Assembly: GCA_013695385.1 (NCBI GenBank)
Contig: JACDAN010000239.1
Span: 1-39,262, forward strand
DNA: 39,262 nt
Source of the DNA: Actinomycetota bacterium
Lineage (GTDB): Bacteria; Actinomycetota; Thermoleophilia; Gaiellales; Gaiellaceae
Direction: 5' to 3'
Notes under the pieces: generated by a model
What the model saw: only the letters and a program-made list of their open reading frames with translations
Databases searched by the model: none
What the model was told of the DNA's origin: nothing
Program-made: the position numbers and the translations under genes
Part shown: piece after piece, positions 26,966 to 34,862 of the stretch
How the letters are laid out: each line of letters begins with the position of its first letter
Numbering within the stretch: position 1 is the stretch's first letter

Positions 26966-26971
26966 ATTGTA
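26966..26971 (-). promoter_or_regulatory. Probable -10 element of tRNA-Arg
   Basis: TACAAT on the minus strand lies 9 bases before the first tRNA base, a good match to TATAAT. No clear -35 hexamer was found at the right distance. Confidence 0.45.
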
Positions 26972-27004
26972 GCGGTGGGTAGCGTTCTTTCCGGTTCGTT
27001 GCCC

Positions 27005-28264
27005 ATGCTTCGGTCGTACCTCCGCACGCTCAACCCGCCCCTTCCCGGCTCTGTCCGGAACCTGCAGCTGGGGGCGCTCGTGAATGCGCTCGGCAACGGG
27101 CTCGCCTACCCGTTCCTCTTCATCTACCTCCACAACGTCCGCGAGATCGACCTCGCCACAGCGGGCTTGATCGTGGGAACGAACTCCGCCGTCGGCCTCG
27201 TCGCCGGGCCTGTCGTTGGGTCGCTGATCGACCGGGTGGGTGGACGGTGGACGCTGGCGGTCTCGCTCTGGCTGATGGCGGTGGGCTTCGGCGGCTACGC
27301 GCTCGTCCAGGATCCCTGGCACGGCTTCCTCTTCAGCGCGATCGCGGGCGCCGGCAACGGCGGGTTCTGGCCGAGCCAGTCGTCGCTCATCGCCGGACTC
27401 ACTCCCCAGAGCCAGCGGCACCAAGCCTTCGCGATGCAGCGCGTGATGATGAACCTCGGCATCGGCCTGGGCGGACTCACGGGCGGCCTGATCGCGACGA
27501 CCAGCGATCCGGGCTCCTTCACCATCCTCTTCCTCGCCGACGCCGCAACCTTCGTCGTCTACTCCGTCTTCCTGACGCGCGTGCCCGAGCCCGGACGGAC
27601 GCCGCGGCCGGAAGGTCAGGAGGGCGGCGGCTACGGAGAGGTCCTGCGCAACCGCGTCTTCATGTCGGTCGTGACCCTCAACCTCGTGTTCATCGGGGCG
27701 GGGATGGCGCAACTCGAGACGCTGCCCGTCTACGCAAAGAACGAGGCCGGGATCGCCGAGCGTGGGATCGGGATCCTCTTCTTCCTGAACACGCTCGTCA
27801 TCGTCCTGGCGCAGCTCCCGGTGGCGCGGATCCTCGAGGGACACCGGCGGATGCGGACGCTGGCACTGCTCGGCGTCGTGTGGGCGACGGGGCTCCTGCT
27901 CGTCCCGCTGGCCGGGATGGCCGGCGGCTTCACCGCGGCCGCCGTGCTCGCCGCGACCTTCACGATCATCGCCGTCGGCGAGTGCCTGCACGGCACGGTG
28001 CAGGCGCCGCTCGTCTCCGATCTCGCCGACCACAGCCTGATCGGGAGATACATGGCCGCGTCGGCCTTCTCCTGGGGAGTCGGCTTCGCCCTCGGCCCGG
28101 CGCTGGGCGGCATCGTGTTGAACCACTCCCCGAATGCGCTCTGGCCGGCGGCTGCGGCGGTCTGCCTCTTCGCAAGCGTCGCGGCCCTCGCGCTGGAGCG
28201 CGCGATCCCCGGCCACGCCCGCCGCACGCCCGAACGCATCCAGACTGCTTTCGCCGGAGGCTAG
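27005..28264 (+). CDS. Major facilitator superfamily transporter
   Basis: The roughly 419-residue protein has about twelve hydrophobic helices and the MFS loop 2-3 motif GSLIDRVGGRWTLAVSLW near residue 70. The cytoplasmic central loop (VPEPGRTPRPEGQEGGGYGE) divides the two halves, and GPALGGIVLNHSPN is a second-half signature similar to MdtH/MFS drug exporters. A multidrug or small-molecule efflux role is plausible, but the substrate cannot be read from sequence. I use ATG 27005; a GTG ten codons earlier is the alternative and neither has a convincing ribosome binding site. It is the first plus-strand gene, divergent from tRNA-Arg. Confidence 0.9.
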   Translation: MLRSYLRTLNPPLPGSVRNLQLGALVNALGNGLAYPFLFIYLHNVREIDLATAGLIVGTNSAVGLVAGPVVGSLIDRVGGRWTLAVSLWLMAVGFGGYALVQDPWHGFLFSAIAGAGNGGFWPSQSSLIAGLTPQSQRHQAFAMQRVMMNLGIGLGGLTGGLIATTSDPGSFTILFLADAATFVVYSVFLTRVPEPGRTPRPEGQEGGGYGEVLRNRVFMSVVTLNLVFIGAGMAQLETLPVYAKNEAGIAERGIGILFFLNTLVIVLAQLPVARILEGHRRMRTLALLGVVWATGLLLVPLAGMAGGFTAAAVLAATFTIIAVGECLHGTVQAPLVSDLADHSLIGRYMAASAFSWGVGFALGPALGGIVLNHSPNALWPAAAAVCLFASVAALALERAIPGHARRTPERIQTAFAGG

Positions 28265-28325
28265 GAGACCCGAGCCGCGGCTAGAATTGCCGAGATGCCT
28301 TCCGTGGACGACCCGCTTAGTACCG

Positions 28326-29315
28326 ATGCCCAGCCTGCCCCGCATCCGGTCGCGCTCCCGCGACATCGCGCGCGACGTCGTCGCGCCGCCTGCGCGCGAG
28401 CCTGCTGAGCTCCGCGCAGAAGCCAGCGGCCTGACCTGGGTTCACCTCGACGCTCCCACCAAGGACGAGGCAACGACACTCGCCGGGCGCTTCGGCTGGC
28501 ACGCCCTCGACGTCGAGGACGTCCTCTCGAAGCGCCAGCGCCCGAAGATCGACGAGTACGACGACTACCGCTTCGTCGTCCTGCACTTCCCCGTGTACGA
28601 CAAGGCCGTTCACCGCCTGAACGCAGGTGAGCTCGACGTCTTCCTCGGCCACGGCTACCTCGTCACCCTCCCGACGGTCGAGCTTCTCCCCGTCACCCGG
28701 CTCTTCGGGCGCTGCTCGGACGATGACCAGCTCAGGGCCACCCTCTTCGGAAAGGGGTCGGGATACCTCCTCTACCACGTTCTCGACGACCTCTTCGACT
28801 ACTGCTTTCCGATCCTCGACAAGATCGGCCACAAGCTCGACGCGATCGAGGACGACATCGACGAGGGAGAGTCGCAGGAGATCGTCCGCGACATCTCCCG
28901 CGCGAAGCAGGAGATCATCAGCTACCGGAAGATCGTGAAGCCGCAGCGGCCGACGTTGCGCGTCCTGGAACGCCACATGGAGCGGTTCCTGCCCGAGGAC
29001 CTCGAGCTCTACTTCGACGACCTCGTGGACGCCTCGGAGCGGATCTGGGACCTCCTGGACAACTACAAGGAGGTCGTCGAGGCGCTCGAGGCGACGAACG
29101 AGTCGGCGATCTCGCACCGGCAGAACGACGTTCTCCGCCTCCTGACCGTCTTCAGCGCGGTCCTGCTGCCGCTGACCCTCGTGGCGAGCGTCTTCGGGAT
29201 GAACGTCCATTTCCCGGGCGAAGGGACGGCCGCGGCGTTCTGGGTCGTCGTCGGGACCCTGGTCGCAGTGTTCGCCGGCCTCGTAGCGTTCTTCCGCTGG
29301 AAGCGCTTCATCTAG
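28326..29315 (+). CDS. corA: CorA-family magnesium/divalent-metal channel
   Basis: CorA proteins are pentameric Mg2+/Co2+ channels. The 329-residue product has the large cytoplasmic N-terminal domain (TWVHLDAPTKDEATTLAG, RFVVLHFPVYD), a long helix with SYRKIVKPQRPTLRVLER, and two C-terminal membrane helices with the pore signature VFGMNVHFPG (the GMN motif) between them, ending FFRWKRFI. ATG 28326 is the first good start in frame; sequence upstream is basic and not CorA-like. A GTG HIT gene follows after four bases. Confidence 0.93.
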   Translation: MPSLPRIRSRSRDIARDVVAPPAREPAELRAEASGLTWVHLDAPTKDEATTLAGRFGWHALDVEDVLSKRQRPKIDEYDDYRFVVLHFPVYDKAVHRLNAGELDVFLGHGYLVTLPTVELLPVTRLFGRCSDDDQLRATLFGKGSGYLLYHVLDDLFDYCFPILDKIGHKLDAIEDDIDEGESQEIVRDISRAKQEIISYRKIVKPQRPTLRVLERHMERFLPEDLELYFDDLVDASERIWDLLDNYKEVVEALEATNESAISHRQNDVLRLLTVFSAVLLPLTLVASVFGMNVHFPGEGTAAAFWVVVGTLVAVFAGLVAFFRWKRFI

Positions 29316-29319
29316 CTCT

Positions 29320-29802
29320 GTGACCAAGCCCCTGTGGGCCCCGTGGCGGCTGGAGTACATTGAGCGGGCGGACGAGCTGCCCGGCTGCATCTTCTGCCGC
29401 GCGACGGAGCTCCCGGATGACGAGGCTCTCGTCGTCCACCGCGGAACCGGGGCGTTCGTCCTGCTGAACAAGTTTCCGTACGCCTCCGGTCACCTCATGG
29501 TCGCCCCGGTACGCCACTGCGGAGATTTCACCGAGCTGAGCGTCGAGGAGGTGACCGAGGTCCACCGTCTCGCCGGCCAGGGGATCGGGGCCCTCTCGCA
29601 GCTCTACGAGCCGCAGGGCTACAACCTCGGGTGGAACCTCGGGCGGATCGCCGGGGCGGGCGTGGTCGACCACGTCCACCTGCACGTCGTCCCACGGTGG
29701 GCCGGCGACACGAACTTCATGCCTGTGCTCGCGGACGTCAAGGTCCTGCCGGAGCACCTCGCCGAGACGCGGCGCCGAATCTCCGAGATCTGGCCGCATT
29801 AG
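29320..29802 (+). CDS. HIT-domain nucleotide hydrolase/phosphorylase
   Basis: The 160-residue protein carries the histidine triad DHVHLHVVPRW near residues 116-126, the preceding GYNLGWNLGRIAGAG and an N-terminal Cys pair CIFC with a later His (VRHCGDF) that may bind zinc. This composition matches actinobacterial AP4A-phosphorylase-like HIT proteins. They cleave dinucleoside polyphosphates or adenylated compounds. GTG 29320 follows the corA stop by four bases, so the two are probably cotranscribed. Exact substrate is uncertain. Confidence 0.92.
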   Translation: MTKPLWAPWRLEYIERADELPGCIFCRATELPDDEALVVHRGTGAFVLLNKFPYASGHLMVAPVRHCGDFTELSVEEVTEVHRLAGQGIGALSQLYEPQGYNLGWNLGRIAGAGVVDHVHLHVVPRWAGDTNFMPVLADVKVLPEHLAETRRRISEIWPH

Positions 29803-29848
29803 GCGTCAAGGTCCGGCCGGTTCGTGCCGATGCGAGAGGAACCGCACC

Positions 29849-30583
29849 GTGGCCGCCCCGGACCCCGCACCTCTCGATCAGCCCGATTGGCCCTCACAGG
29901 GCTTTCGGCAACGCATCGGCAGCCGCATCGAGCGGCACGTCCTGCGAAACGCCGTCGACCTCCTCGACGAGCGCGGCACCGAGCTCGACACAGTCGAACG
30001 TGACTTGCTCGAACGGGAGCGCGATCTTCTCGAACGCATCTCCTTCGCAGACACCCAGGAGGCGGAGCTCGTCCATCGCGAGCAGCGGCTCGCGGAGGTC
30101 GGCGCCGGCGACCTCGATGCAGAACGCAAAATCGACCACTTGATCCGCCAGCTCGATCGCAGCGAGTCCGTGAGGGCCGAGATTCGGGCCGACGCAGAGC
30201 AGCGGGTCGCCTCAGCCGAGCAGCGCGCAAGGGAGCTCCAGGATCGCGTCAAGCAGCTGGAGGAAGCGGAGCATCGCGGAGTCTTGTCCGCAGCCGATAT
30301 CACCCGGCGGGAGTCGGCGCTGTCGACCAGAGAGCGCGAGCTGCGGGAGCAGGATGCGCGGATGAGAGAGCGCGAGCAGGCCGTCGGCGCCAAGCAGCAC
30401 GGGCTCTCTGCCCAGGAATGTCGGATCGAGGAGCGGCAGCGCCGTCTCGACGCCGGCGAGCAGGAGGCGCGCAAGCGCCTGGCCTCACTCGCTCGGCGCG
30501 AGCACGAGGCCGAGGAGCGCGAAGAAGGGCTCCGCGGCCGGGAGCGTAGCTGGTGGGGAGCCGACCCGGCCTCGACCCAGTAG
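29849..30583 (+). CDS. Cytoplasmic coiled-coil protein of unknown function
   Basis: The 244-residue protein is nearly all charged alpha helix, from LDERGTELDTVERDLLERER to REEGLRGRERSWWG. It is rich in Glu, Arg, Ala and Leu with regular heptad spacing and has no signal peptide or membrane helix. The C-terminal third repeats a pattern of R-E-x-x-L/A-x-x-R-E (RRESALSTRERELREQDARM). GTG 29849 is preceded by GAGAGGA at a good distance. It ends in SWWGADPASTQ. I recognise no family; a scaffold or cytoskeletal role is conceivable only as inference. Confidence 0.75.
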   Translation: MAAPDPAPLDQPDWPSQGFRQRIGSRIERHVLRNAVDLLDERGTELDTVERDLLERERDLLERISFADTQEAELVHREQRLAEVGAGDLDAERKIDHLIRQLDRSESVRAEIRADAEQRVASAEQRARELQDRVKQLEEAEHRGVLSAADITRRESALSTRERELREQDARMREREQAVGAKQHGLSAQECRIEERQRRLDAGEQEARKRLASLARREHEAEEREEGLRGRERSWWGADPASTQ

Positions 30584-30622
30584 GGAGGGCTCCCGGGAAT
30601 AACCGAGCCGCCTGAGCGGTAA

Positions 30623-30645
30623 GGATCAGAGACACCCTCTGATCC
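30623..30645 (+). promoter_or_regulatory. Perfect 9-bp-arm hairpin before the dioxygenase ribosome binding site
   Basis: GGATCAGAG (30623-30631) and CTCTGATCC (30637-30645) pair perfectly around a 5-base loop. The ribosome binding site AAGGAG of the next gene starts at the very next base. No T-run follows, so it is more likely a regulatory or stabilising leader hairpin than an intrinsic terminator of the coiled-coil gene. Confidence 0.5.
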
Positions 30646-30657
30646 AAGGAGCTCTTA

Positions 30658-31578
30658 GTGCCGCTCGAAGGGATTCACCACATCACGGCGATCACCGCCG
30701 ACGCTCCGGGCAACGTCGACTTCTACGCTCGCGTGCTCGGCCTCCGCCTCGTCAAGAAGACGGTCAACCAGGACGACCCGACCGTCTACCACCTCTTCTA
30801 CGCCGACGAGCGCGGGAGCTCCGGCAGCGACATCACGTTCTTCGAGTACCCGGGCGCCCGGCGCGGACGCGCCGGCGCGGGCATGGTGCACCGGATCGGC
30901 TGGCGCCTTGCGAGCGCCGAGGCGCTCGACTTCTGGGAGCGGCGCCTGCGCGACGAGGGCGTCCCGGTGGATCGCAGCGACGACCGCATGCGCCTCTTGG
31001 ATCCAGAGGGACTCGGCCTCGAGCTTGCCGTCGTCGACACGGCCGACGAGCCGCTCGCCGCCGAGCATCCCGACATCCCGCGGGAGGTGGCGCTCCAGGG
31101 CTTCGACTCGGTGCGTGCATACAGCTTCGACCTGGCGGCGAGCAGAGAGTTTCTGGAGGGCGCGCTCGAGTTCCGGGCAGCCGGCGAGAGCGGATACGAG
31201 GTGCGAGGCCGCGAACGCGGGTCGTTCTACGTCTACGACCAGGCGCACGAGGCCGGGGTCGGGGGCGCCGGAACCGTCCACCACGTCGCCTGGGCCTCCC
31301 CGATGGAGGAGCACGAGGCGTGGCGCGCGCGGGCGCAGGAAGGTGGCGCCAAGCCCACCCCGGTGATCGACCGGTTCTACTTCCGCTCGATCTACTTCCG
31401 CGAGCCGAGCGGCGTGCTCTTCGAGATCGCCACGATCGGTCCCGGCTTCACGGCTGACGAGCCGCTGGAGACGCTCGGCCAGCGGCTGTCGCTGCCGCCG
31501 AACTTCGAGCCTCTCCGCGAGCAGGTCGAGCGGACGCTGACGCCGCTGCCCGACCCGCGGGCGACGCCGGTCTCTTGA
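30658..31578 (+). CDS. mhqO: Ring-cleaving dioxygenase, MhqO type (glyoxalase superfamily)
   Basis: The 306-residue protein consists of two vicinal-oxygen-chelate domains. Metal ligands are His in LEGIHHITAITAD, His in GTVHHVAWAS and Glu in GVLFEIATIGPGF, as in MhqA/MhqO hydroquinone dioxygenases; NVDFYARVLGLRLVKKTVNQ is a family landmark. It should open the ring of hydroquinone-type compounds in the cytoplasm. The GTG start has AAGGAG six bases upstream. The TGA overlaps the TTG of an MhqD-like esterase, the same partner as in the Bacillus mhqNOD operon. Confidence 0.85.
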   Translation: MPLEGIHHITAITADAPGNVDFYARVLGLRLVKKTVNQDDPTVYHLFYADERGSSGSDITFFEYPGARRGRAGAGMVHRIGWRLASAEALDFWERRLRDEGVPVDRSDDRMRLLDPEGLGLELAVVDTADEPLAAEHPDIPREVALQGFDSVRAYSFDLAASREFLEGALEFRAAGESGYEVRGRERGSFYVYDQAHEAGVGGAGTVHHVAWASPMEEHEAWRARAQEGGAKPTPVIDRFYFRSIYFREPSGVLFEIATIGPGFTADEPLETLGQRLSLPPNFEPLREQVERTLTPLPDPRATPVS

Positions 31579-32249
31579 AGGACCTGGACAGCCTCGCGCA
31601 CCTGATCCGTCCCGCGGCGGGCGCGCCGGCCGGCGCACTCGTTCTCTTCCACGGCCGCGGGACGAGCGAGCATGACCTCTATCCGCTGATCGACGTCCTC
31701 GATCCCGAGCACCGTCTCGTGGGAGGAGCGCCCCGCGGACCGCTCGTGCTCCCACCGGGAGGCGCTCACTGGTACGTCGTACGCGACATCGGCTACCCCG
31801 ATCACGAGACCTTCACAGCCGCCTACGATCGCGCGGCCGCTTGGCTCGACGCCTTCTCGGCGGAGACCGGCGTGCCACCGGAGCAGACAGTGATCGGCGG
31901 CTTCTCGCAGGGCGCCGTGATGAGCTGGGCGCTGGGCCTCGGGCGAGGCCGGCCTCGGCCCGCCGGGATCATCGCCCTCTCCGGGTTCATCCCGACCGTC
32001 GGCGGGTTCGGGCTCGACCTGACACCGCCTCTGCCGCCGATCGGGATCGGGCACGGCACCGACGACCCGATCATCTCGGTCGACTGGGGCCGCCAGGCGA
32101 AGGAGCGAATGGAGAGCGCGGGCGGTGGTGTTCTCTATCGCGAGTCCCCCATGCCCCACTCCGTCGACCCGACGTTCCTCGCCGAGCTTCGGCCCTGGCT
32201 CGTCTCGACCATCGATTCGAGCGCTTCCGCCTCGCAATCGCGGAGCTAG
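31575..32249 (+). CDS. mhqD: Alpha/beta-hydrolase carboxylesterase, MhqD type
   Basis: The 224-residue phospholipase/carboxylesterase-family protein has the oxyanion region LVLFHGRGTSEHDL, nucleophile Ser in VIGGFSQGAVMSWAL, Asp in HGTDDPIISVDW and His in SPMPHSVDPTF. MhqD accompanies MhqO in quinone resistance. The TTG start forms TTGA with the stop of the dioxygenase gene, indicating coupling. A small inverted repeat (CCGGG TT CCCGG, 32251-32262) follows the stop, and the element attachment scar begins right after it. Confidence 0.85.
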   Translation: MKDLDSLAHLIRPAAGAPAGALVLFHGRGTSEHDLYPLIDVLDPEHRLVGGAPRGPLVLPPGGAHWYVVRDIGYPDHETFTAAYDRAAAWLDAFSAETGVPPEQTVIGGFSQGAVMSWALGLGRGRPRPAGIIALSGFIPTVGGFGLDLTPPLPPIGIGHGTDDPIISVDWGRQAKERMESAGGGVLYRESPMPHSVDPTFLAELRPWLVSTIDSSASASQSRS

Positions 32250-32264
32250 ACCGGGTTCCCGGAG

Positions 32265-32309
32265 AGCGGACGATGGGTTTCGAACCCACGACCTTCGGCT
32301 TGGGAAGCC
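32265..32309 (-). other. 3' fragment of tRNA-Gly(CCC): probable attachment site (attL)
   Basis: On the minus strand the sequence matches a tRNA from the anticodon loop TTCCCAA (anticodon CCC) through a T-arm (GTGGG/CCCAT around TTCGAAA) to an acceptor strand CGTCCGC. The matching 5' acceptor GCGGACG and the D-arm are missing, and pairing breaks after three bases of the anticodon stem. An integrase gene starts 203 bases away. An intact tRNA-Gly should lie at the far end of the element, outside the window. Confidence 0.75.
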
Positions 32310-32388
32310 CTCCGGGCGGGGTCGGGCTGGGCTGAATCCGCATGGTTTAGCGACGGAGGATCGGGCTGGTGCGATAAGATCAGGGTGT

Positions 32389-32423
32389 TCGGGGACACGG
32401 TTCGGGACACGGTTTTCGTGTCC
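32389..32423. repeat. Repeated GGGACACGG motif with hairpin before the integrase
   Basis: GGGACACGG occurs at 32392-32400 and again at 32404-32412, and the second copy forms a 7-bp-arm hairpin GGACACG/CGTGTCC (32405-32423). The block lies about 90 bases upstream of the integrase start and is a candidate integrase-arm or repressor site. Confidence 0.45.
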
Positions 32424-32511
32424 GGGCCGGAAAGTAGAGTCGCCCGGATGGCAGGTAAATGCCCCCGCACCGCATCCACGGCCGGGGGCCGACACAGGAG
32501 GATCAGCTCCC

Positions 32512-33753
32512 GTGCAAAGTCAGAGTAGTTCGATCAGCGGCCACACCTACATGGTCCAGCGCAAGCGCGGCGACCAGTGGTATGCGAAGTGGCGCGGCCC
32601 GAAGCGTCTCACCGACGGCCGCACCGTCACCGAGCAGACCCAGCAGCGGCTCGGCCCCACCTGGAAAGGCAACGGCCGCCCGCCCGAGGGCTACTTCACG
32701 GCCAAGCTGGCGGAGGCGTGGCTGGCCGCGAAGCTGACGGATCTCCGTCGCGGCGAGGGAATTCCGACCGAGAGCAGCCGCGTCAGCTTCCGGATCGTCG
32801 CCGAGGACTGGTACAGCCACGGCGAGACGGTGCGCGGTTTGAAGGCGAGCACGCTTCGCGACTACCGCTCGGTGCTCGACTGCCATTTGCTCCCGGCCTT
32901 CGGCGAGACGCCGATCGACGCGATCACGAGTCGGATGATCGAGGCGTGGCGCTCACGCGGGATCGCCGACGGGTCGCTGACGCGCCGACCGGCGATCAAA
33001 GCCGTGATGGTGCTGCACGGGATCTTCGAGCGTGCCCGCCGCGCCTACGGGCTGGCGACGAACCCGGTTGCCGATGTCGAGCGGCTGCGAGACGAGTACG
33101 ACCCCGGGGAGTACGACTGGTTCAGCCCCGAGGAGGTGCGGGCACTCGTCCGCGCCGCCGCATCCGAACAGGACGCCGCGACCTTCCTCACCGCCGCCTT
33201 CACCGGCCAGCGGATGGGCGAGCTGCTCGCGCTCCGCTGGCGCGACATCGACTTCGACGCCGAGACGATCCGCGTCTTCGGCTCCGTCGACGAGCGGGCC
33301 GGGCGAACAGTGCCGAAATCGGGCCGCGGACGCTCGGTGCCGATGGTCGCCGACGTAGCCCAGACGCTCGCGAAGCTCGGGCAGCGGGAACGGTTCACCG
33401 GCCGCGACGACCTCGTCTTCCCGAACGCCGTCGGTCACTTCCTCGACAAGTCGGCGCTGCGGCGGCGCTACAAGGAGGCGATCACGACGGCCCGGCTGCG
33501 GCCGATCAAGTTCCACGAGCTCAGGCACACGTTCGGCTCGCTCGCGATCAACGCCGGGTCGATCGTCGAGGTTCAGCACTGGCTCGGGCACGCCGACACG
33601 CGCACGACGAGCCGCTACCTGCACCACAAGAGCCGCGGCGACGAGGCCCGACGGCTCGGCCCGGCCTTCGACGCTCCGACGCTGGCTGCGGACGCCTCGG
33701 CGGGGGCGGCAGAGCCGAGCCGAGCGGGCGGTGGCATCGTGAACGACGCGTAA
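32512..33753 (+). CDS. Tyrosine site-specific integrase
   Basis: The 413-residue recombinase integrates and excises the element at the tRNA-Gly site. An N-terminal arm-type domain (TYMVQRKRGDQWYAKWRG) is followed by a SAM-like core-binding domain (TLRDYRSVLDCHLLPAFG) and the catalytic domain with R234 (FTGQRMGELLALRW), K269 (VPKSGRG), H335 and R338 (KFHELRHTFGSLA), H360 (HWLGHAD) and Y369 (SRYLHH). All catalytic residues are intact. GTG 32512 is preceded by AGGAGGA; the frame upstream of it is noncoding. The C-terminal 30 residues are low complexity. Confidence 0.95.
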   Translation: MQSQSSSISGHTYMVQRKRGDQWYAKWRGPKRLTDGRTVTEQTQQRLGPTWKGNGRPPEGYFTAKLAEAWLAAKLTDLRRGEGIPTESSRVSFRIVAEDWYSHGETVRGLKASTLRDYRSVLDCHLLPAFGETPIDAITSRMIEAWRSRGIADGSLTRRPAIKAVMVLHGIFERARRAYGLATNPVADVERLRDEYDPGEYDWFSPEEVRALVRAAASEQDAATFLTAAFTGQRMGELLALRWRDIDFDAETIRVFGSVDERAGRTVPKSGRGRSVPMVADVAQTLAKLGQRERFTGRDDLVFPNAVGHFLDKSALRRRYKEAITTARLRPIKFHELRHTFGSLAINAGSIVEVQHWLGHADTRTTSRYLHHKSRGDEARRLGPAFDAPTLAADASAGAAEPSRAGGGIVNDA

Positions 33754-33778
33754 AAAGCTCGGCTCCCGCTTCCGGCGT

Positions 33779-34537
33779 CTACGAGCCGTGGAGCCGCCTT
33801 ACGCTCGCCTCGACCCGACGGAGCCGGTCGGCGATCTCCGCGATTTCTCCGAGCACCTCTGCCTCTGCCGCGACGACCTCCTGCTCGACCTCCACAACCT
33901 CCTCCCGAATGGGTGCGACGAAACGCTCGGCTGCCGCCCCGATCAGCAGCGTTAGGAATCCGATCCCGACGGCCATCGTCGCGACCGCGATCATCCGGCC
34001 CGTGTCGGTGACAGGCGAAACGTCGCCGTAGCCGACGGTAGTCATGGTCGTGAACGCCCACCACAGGCCGTCCCATGTGTTGTCGACGTTTTTGTTCGAC
34101 CCCTCCTCGACGGCTGCGAACCCAGCACCACCGATGAAGAGGGTCAGGAGCGTCAGCAGCGCGGCCCACTGGAGACCCTCGGGCGAGAAGAGCCGCCGCG
34201 CCGCCTGGACGACGCGGAGCAGCCGAAGGAGCCGGAGCAGCCGGAAGACGCGGAGCGCCTGGAGGCTCGCAGGCAGGAACGGAGGCGTCAGGATCACGAT
34301 GGCCAGGTCGAGTGGGTTCGCTCGGATCCATCGCCACCTGTTCGGGACGATCGCGAGCATCACCACGACCTCGGCGAGGAAGACGAGCCAGATCGCCCAG
34401 TTTGTGACCGCCGCGAGCGTCGGCCACGGCTCGCCAGCGTCGGACTGCTCAACGGCGATGACGGGAATCACGAGCAGCGCGGCGATGAGGACAGGGACCT
34501 CGAACCGTCGCTGCCACCGTTCGGCGCGCTCGTTCAC
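33779..34537 (-). CDS. Voltage-sensor potassium channel (Kv-like), prophage-borne
   Basis: The 252-residue six-helix channel has S1-S3 hydrophobic segments, a textbook S4 with Arg at 96, 99, 102, 105 and 108 (LRVFRLLRLLRLLRVV), the selectivity filter TVGYGD at 167-172 and a C-terminal coiled coil (EEVVEVEQEVVAAEAEVLGE) that could hold the tetramer. It should pass K+ in a voltage-dependent way across the cell membrane. GTG 34537 is the start. It lies on the opposite strand to the integrase, where prophage cargo genes are usually found, and a two-helix membrane gene lies 41 bases upstream. Confidence 0.92.
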   Translation of the reverse strand: MNERAERWQRRFEVPVLIAALLVIPVIAVEQSDAGEPWPTLAAVTNWAIWLVFLAEVVVMLAIVPNRWRWIRANPLDLAIVILTPPFLPASLQALRVFRLLRLLRLLRVVQAARRLFSPEGLQWAALLTLLTLFIGGAGFAAVEEGSNKNVDNTWDGLWWAFTTMTTVGYGDVSPVTDTGRMIAVATMAVGIGFLTLLIGAAAERFVAPIREEVVEVEQEVVAAEAEVLGEIAEIADRLRRVEASVRRLHGS

Positions 34538-34578
34538 GTCGCCTTAGTTCGACGCGATCCCGGCGTGGCCTGTTGCCC

Positions 34579-34737
34579 TTACGTGAGCGCCAGCCAGATC
34601 AAAATCGCCGCGAGGAGCGCAGCGAGTAGCCACAACGCGATAGCCGGTGGAATGAACAGCCGTGGCCGACCCCACCGCCAGCTCGTCCAGACGAGCAGCA
34701 GCACGAGTGCGACGATGATCGCGAACACGGCCAGCAC
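34579..34737 (-). CDS. 52-residue two-helix membrane protein
   Basis: From GTG 34737 the frame reads VLAVFAIIVALVLLLVW, a short basic hairpin (TSWRWGRPRLF), then IPPAIALWLLAALLAAILIW and a stop. Two membrane helices with a positively charged loop are clear. It precedes the potassium channel by 41 bases on the same strand and may be its partner, a small holin-like protein or an unrelated peptide. The ribosome binding site is weak, and a nearby promoter could give a leaderless mRNA. Confidence 0.6.
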   Translation of the reverse strand: MLAVFAIIVALVLLLVWTSWRWGRPRLFIPPAIALWLLAALLAAILIWLALT

Positions 34738-34786
34738 GCCGGGAGCCTAGGCACCAACTGCACCGTTCAACCGGGGGGGCTAAGGC

Positions 34787-34798
34787 GGGACATGTCCC
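34787..34798. promoter_or_regulatory. Perfect 12-bp palindrome upstream of the channel genes
   Basis: GGGACATGTCCC is a perfect palindrome, followed directly by CGGGACAC, the motif also repeated before the integrase. It lies 50 bases before the start of the two-helix membrane gene. A TTGAAC/TAGGCT promoter-like pair stands between them with a short spacer. Operator function is inference. Confidence 0.45.
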
Positions 34799-34862
34799 GG
34801 GACACTCACCCGTGAACCCCGCTCGCTGAGCGGAGAACCCTCGGCTCCTCCAGCCGACGCGC

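Noticed and set aside
26573-28366. 597-codon minus-strand open frame
   Set aside because: It spans dgcA antiphase, a tRNA and the antisense of the MFS gene; composition is Arg/Asp/Glu-rich without any domain.
28294-28407. ATG frame MPSVDDPLSTDAQPAPHP upstream of corA
   Set aside because: It ends after 37 codons in Arg/Ala-rich sequence and overlaps the corA start in another frame; no sign of a real product.
32251-32262. CCGGG-TT-CCCGG hairpin as terminator of the esterase gene
   Set aside because: The stem has five pairs with a two-base loop and no T-run, so it is too weak to call.
32125-32511. Upstream extension of the integrase frame
   Set aside because: It runs through the esterase gene and the tRNA fragment in another frame; the GTG with AGGAGGA at 32512 is the sensible start.
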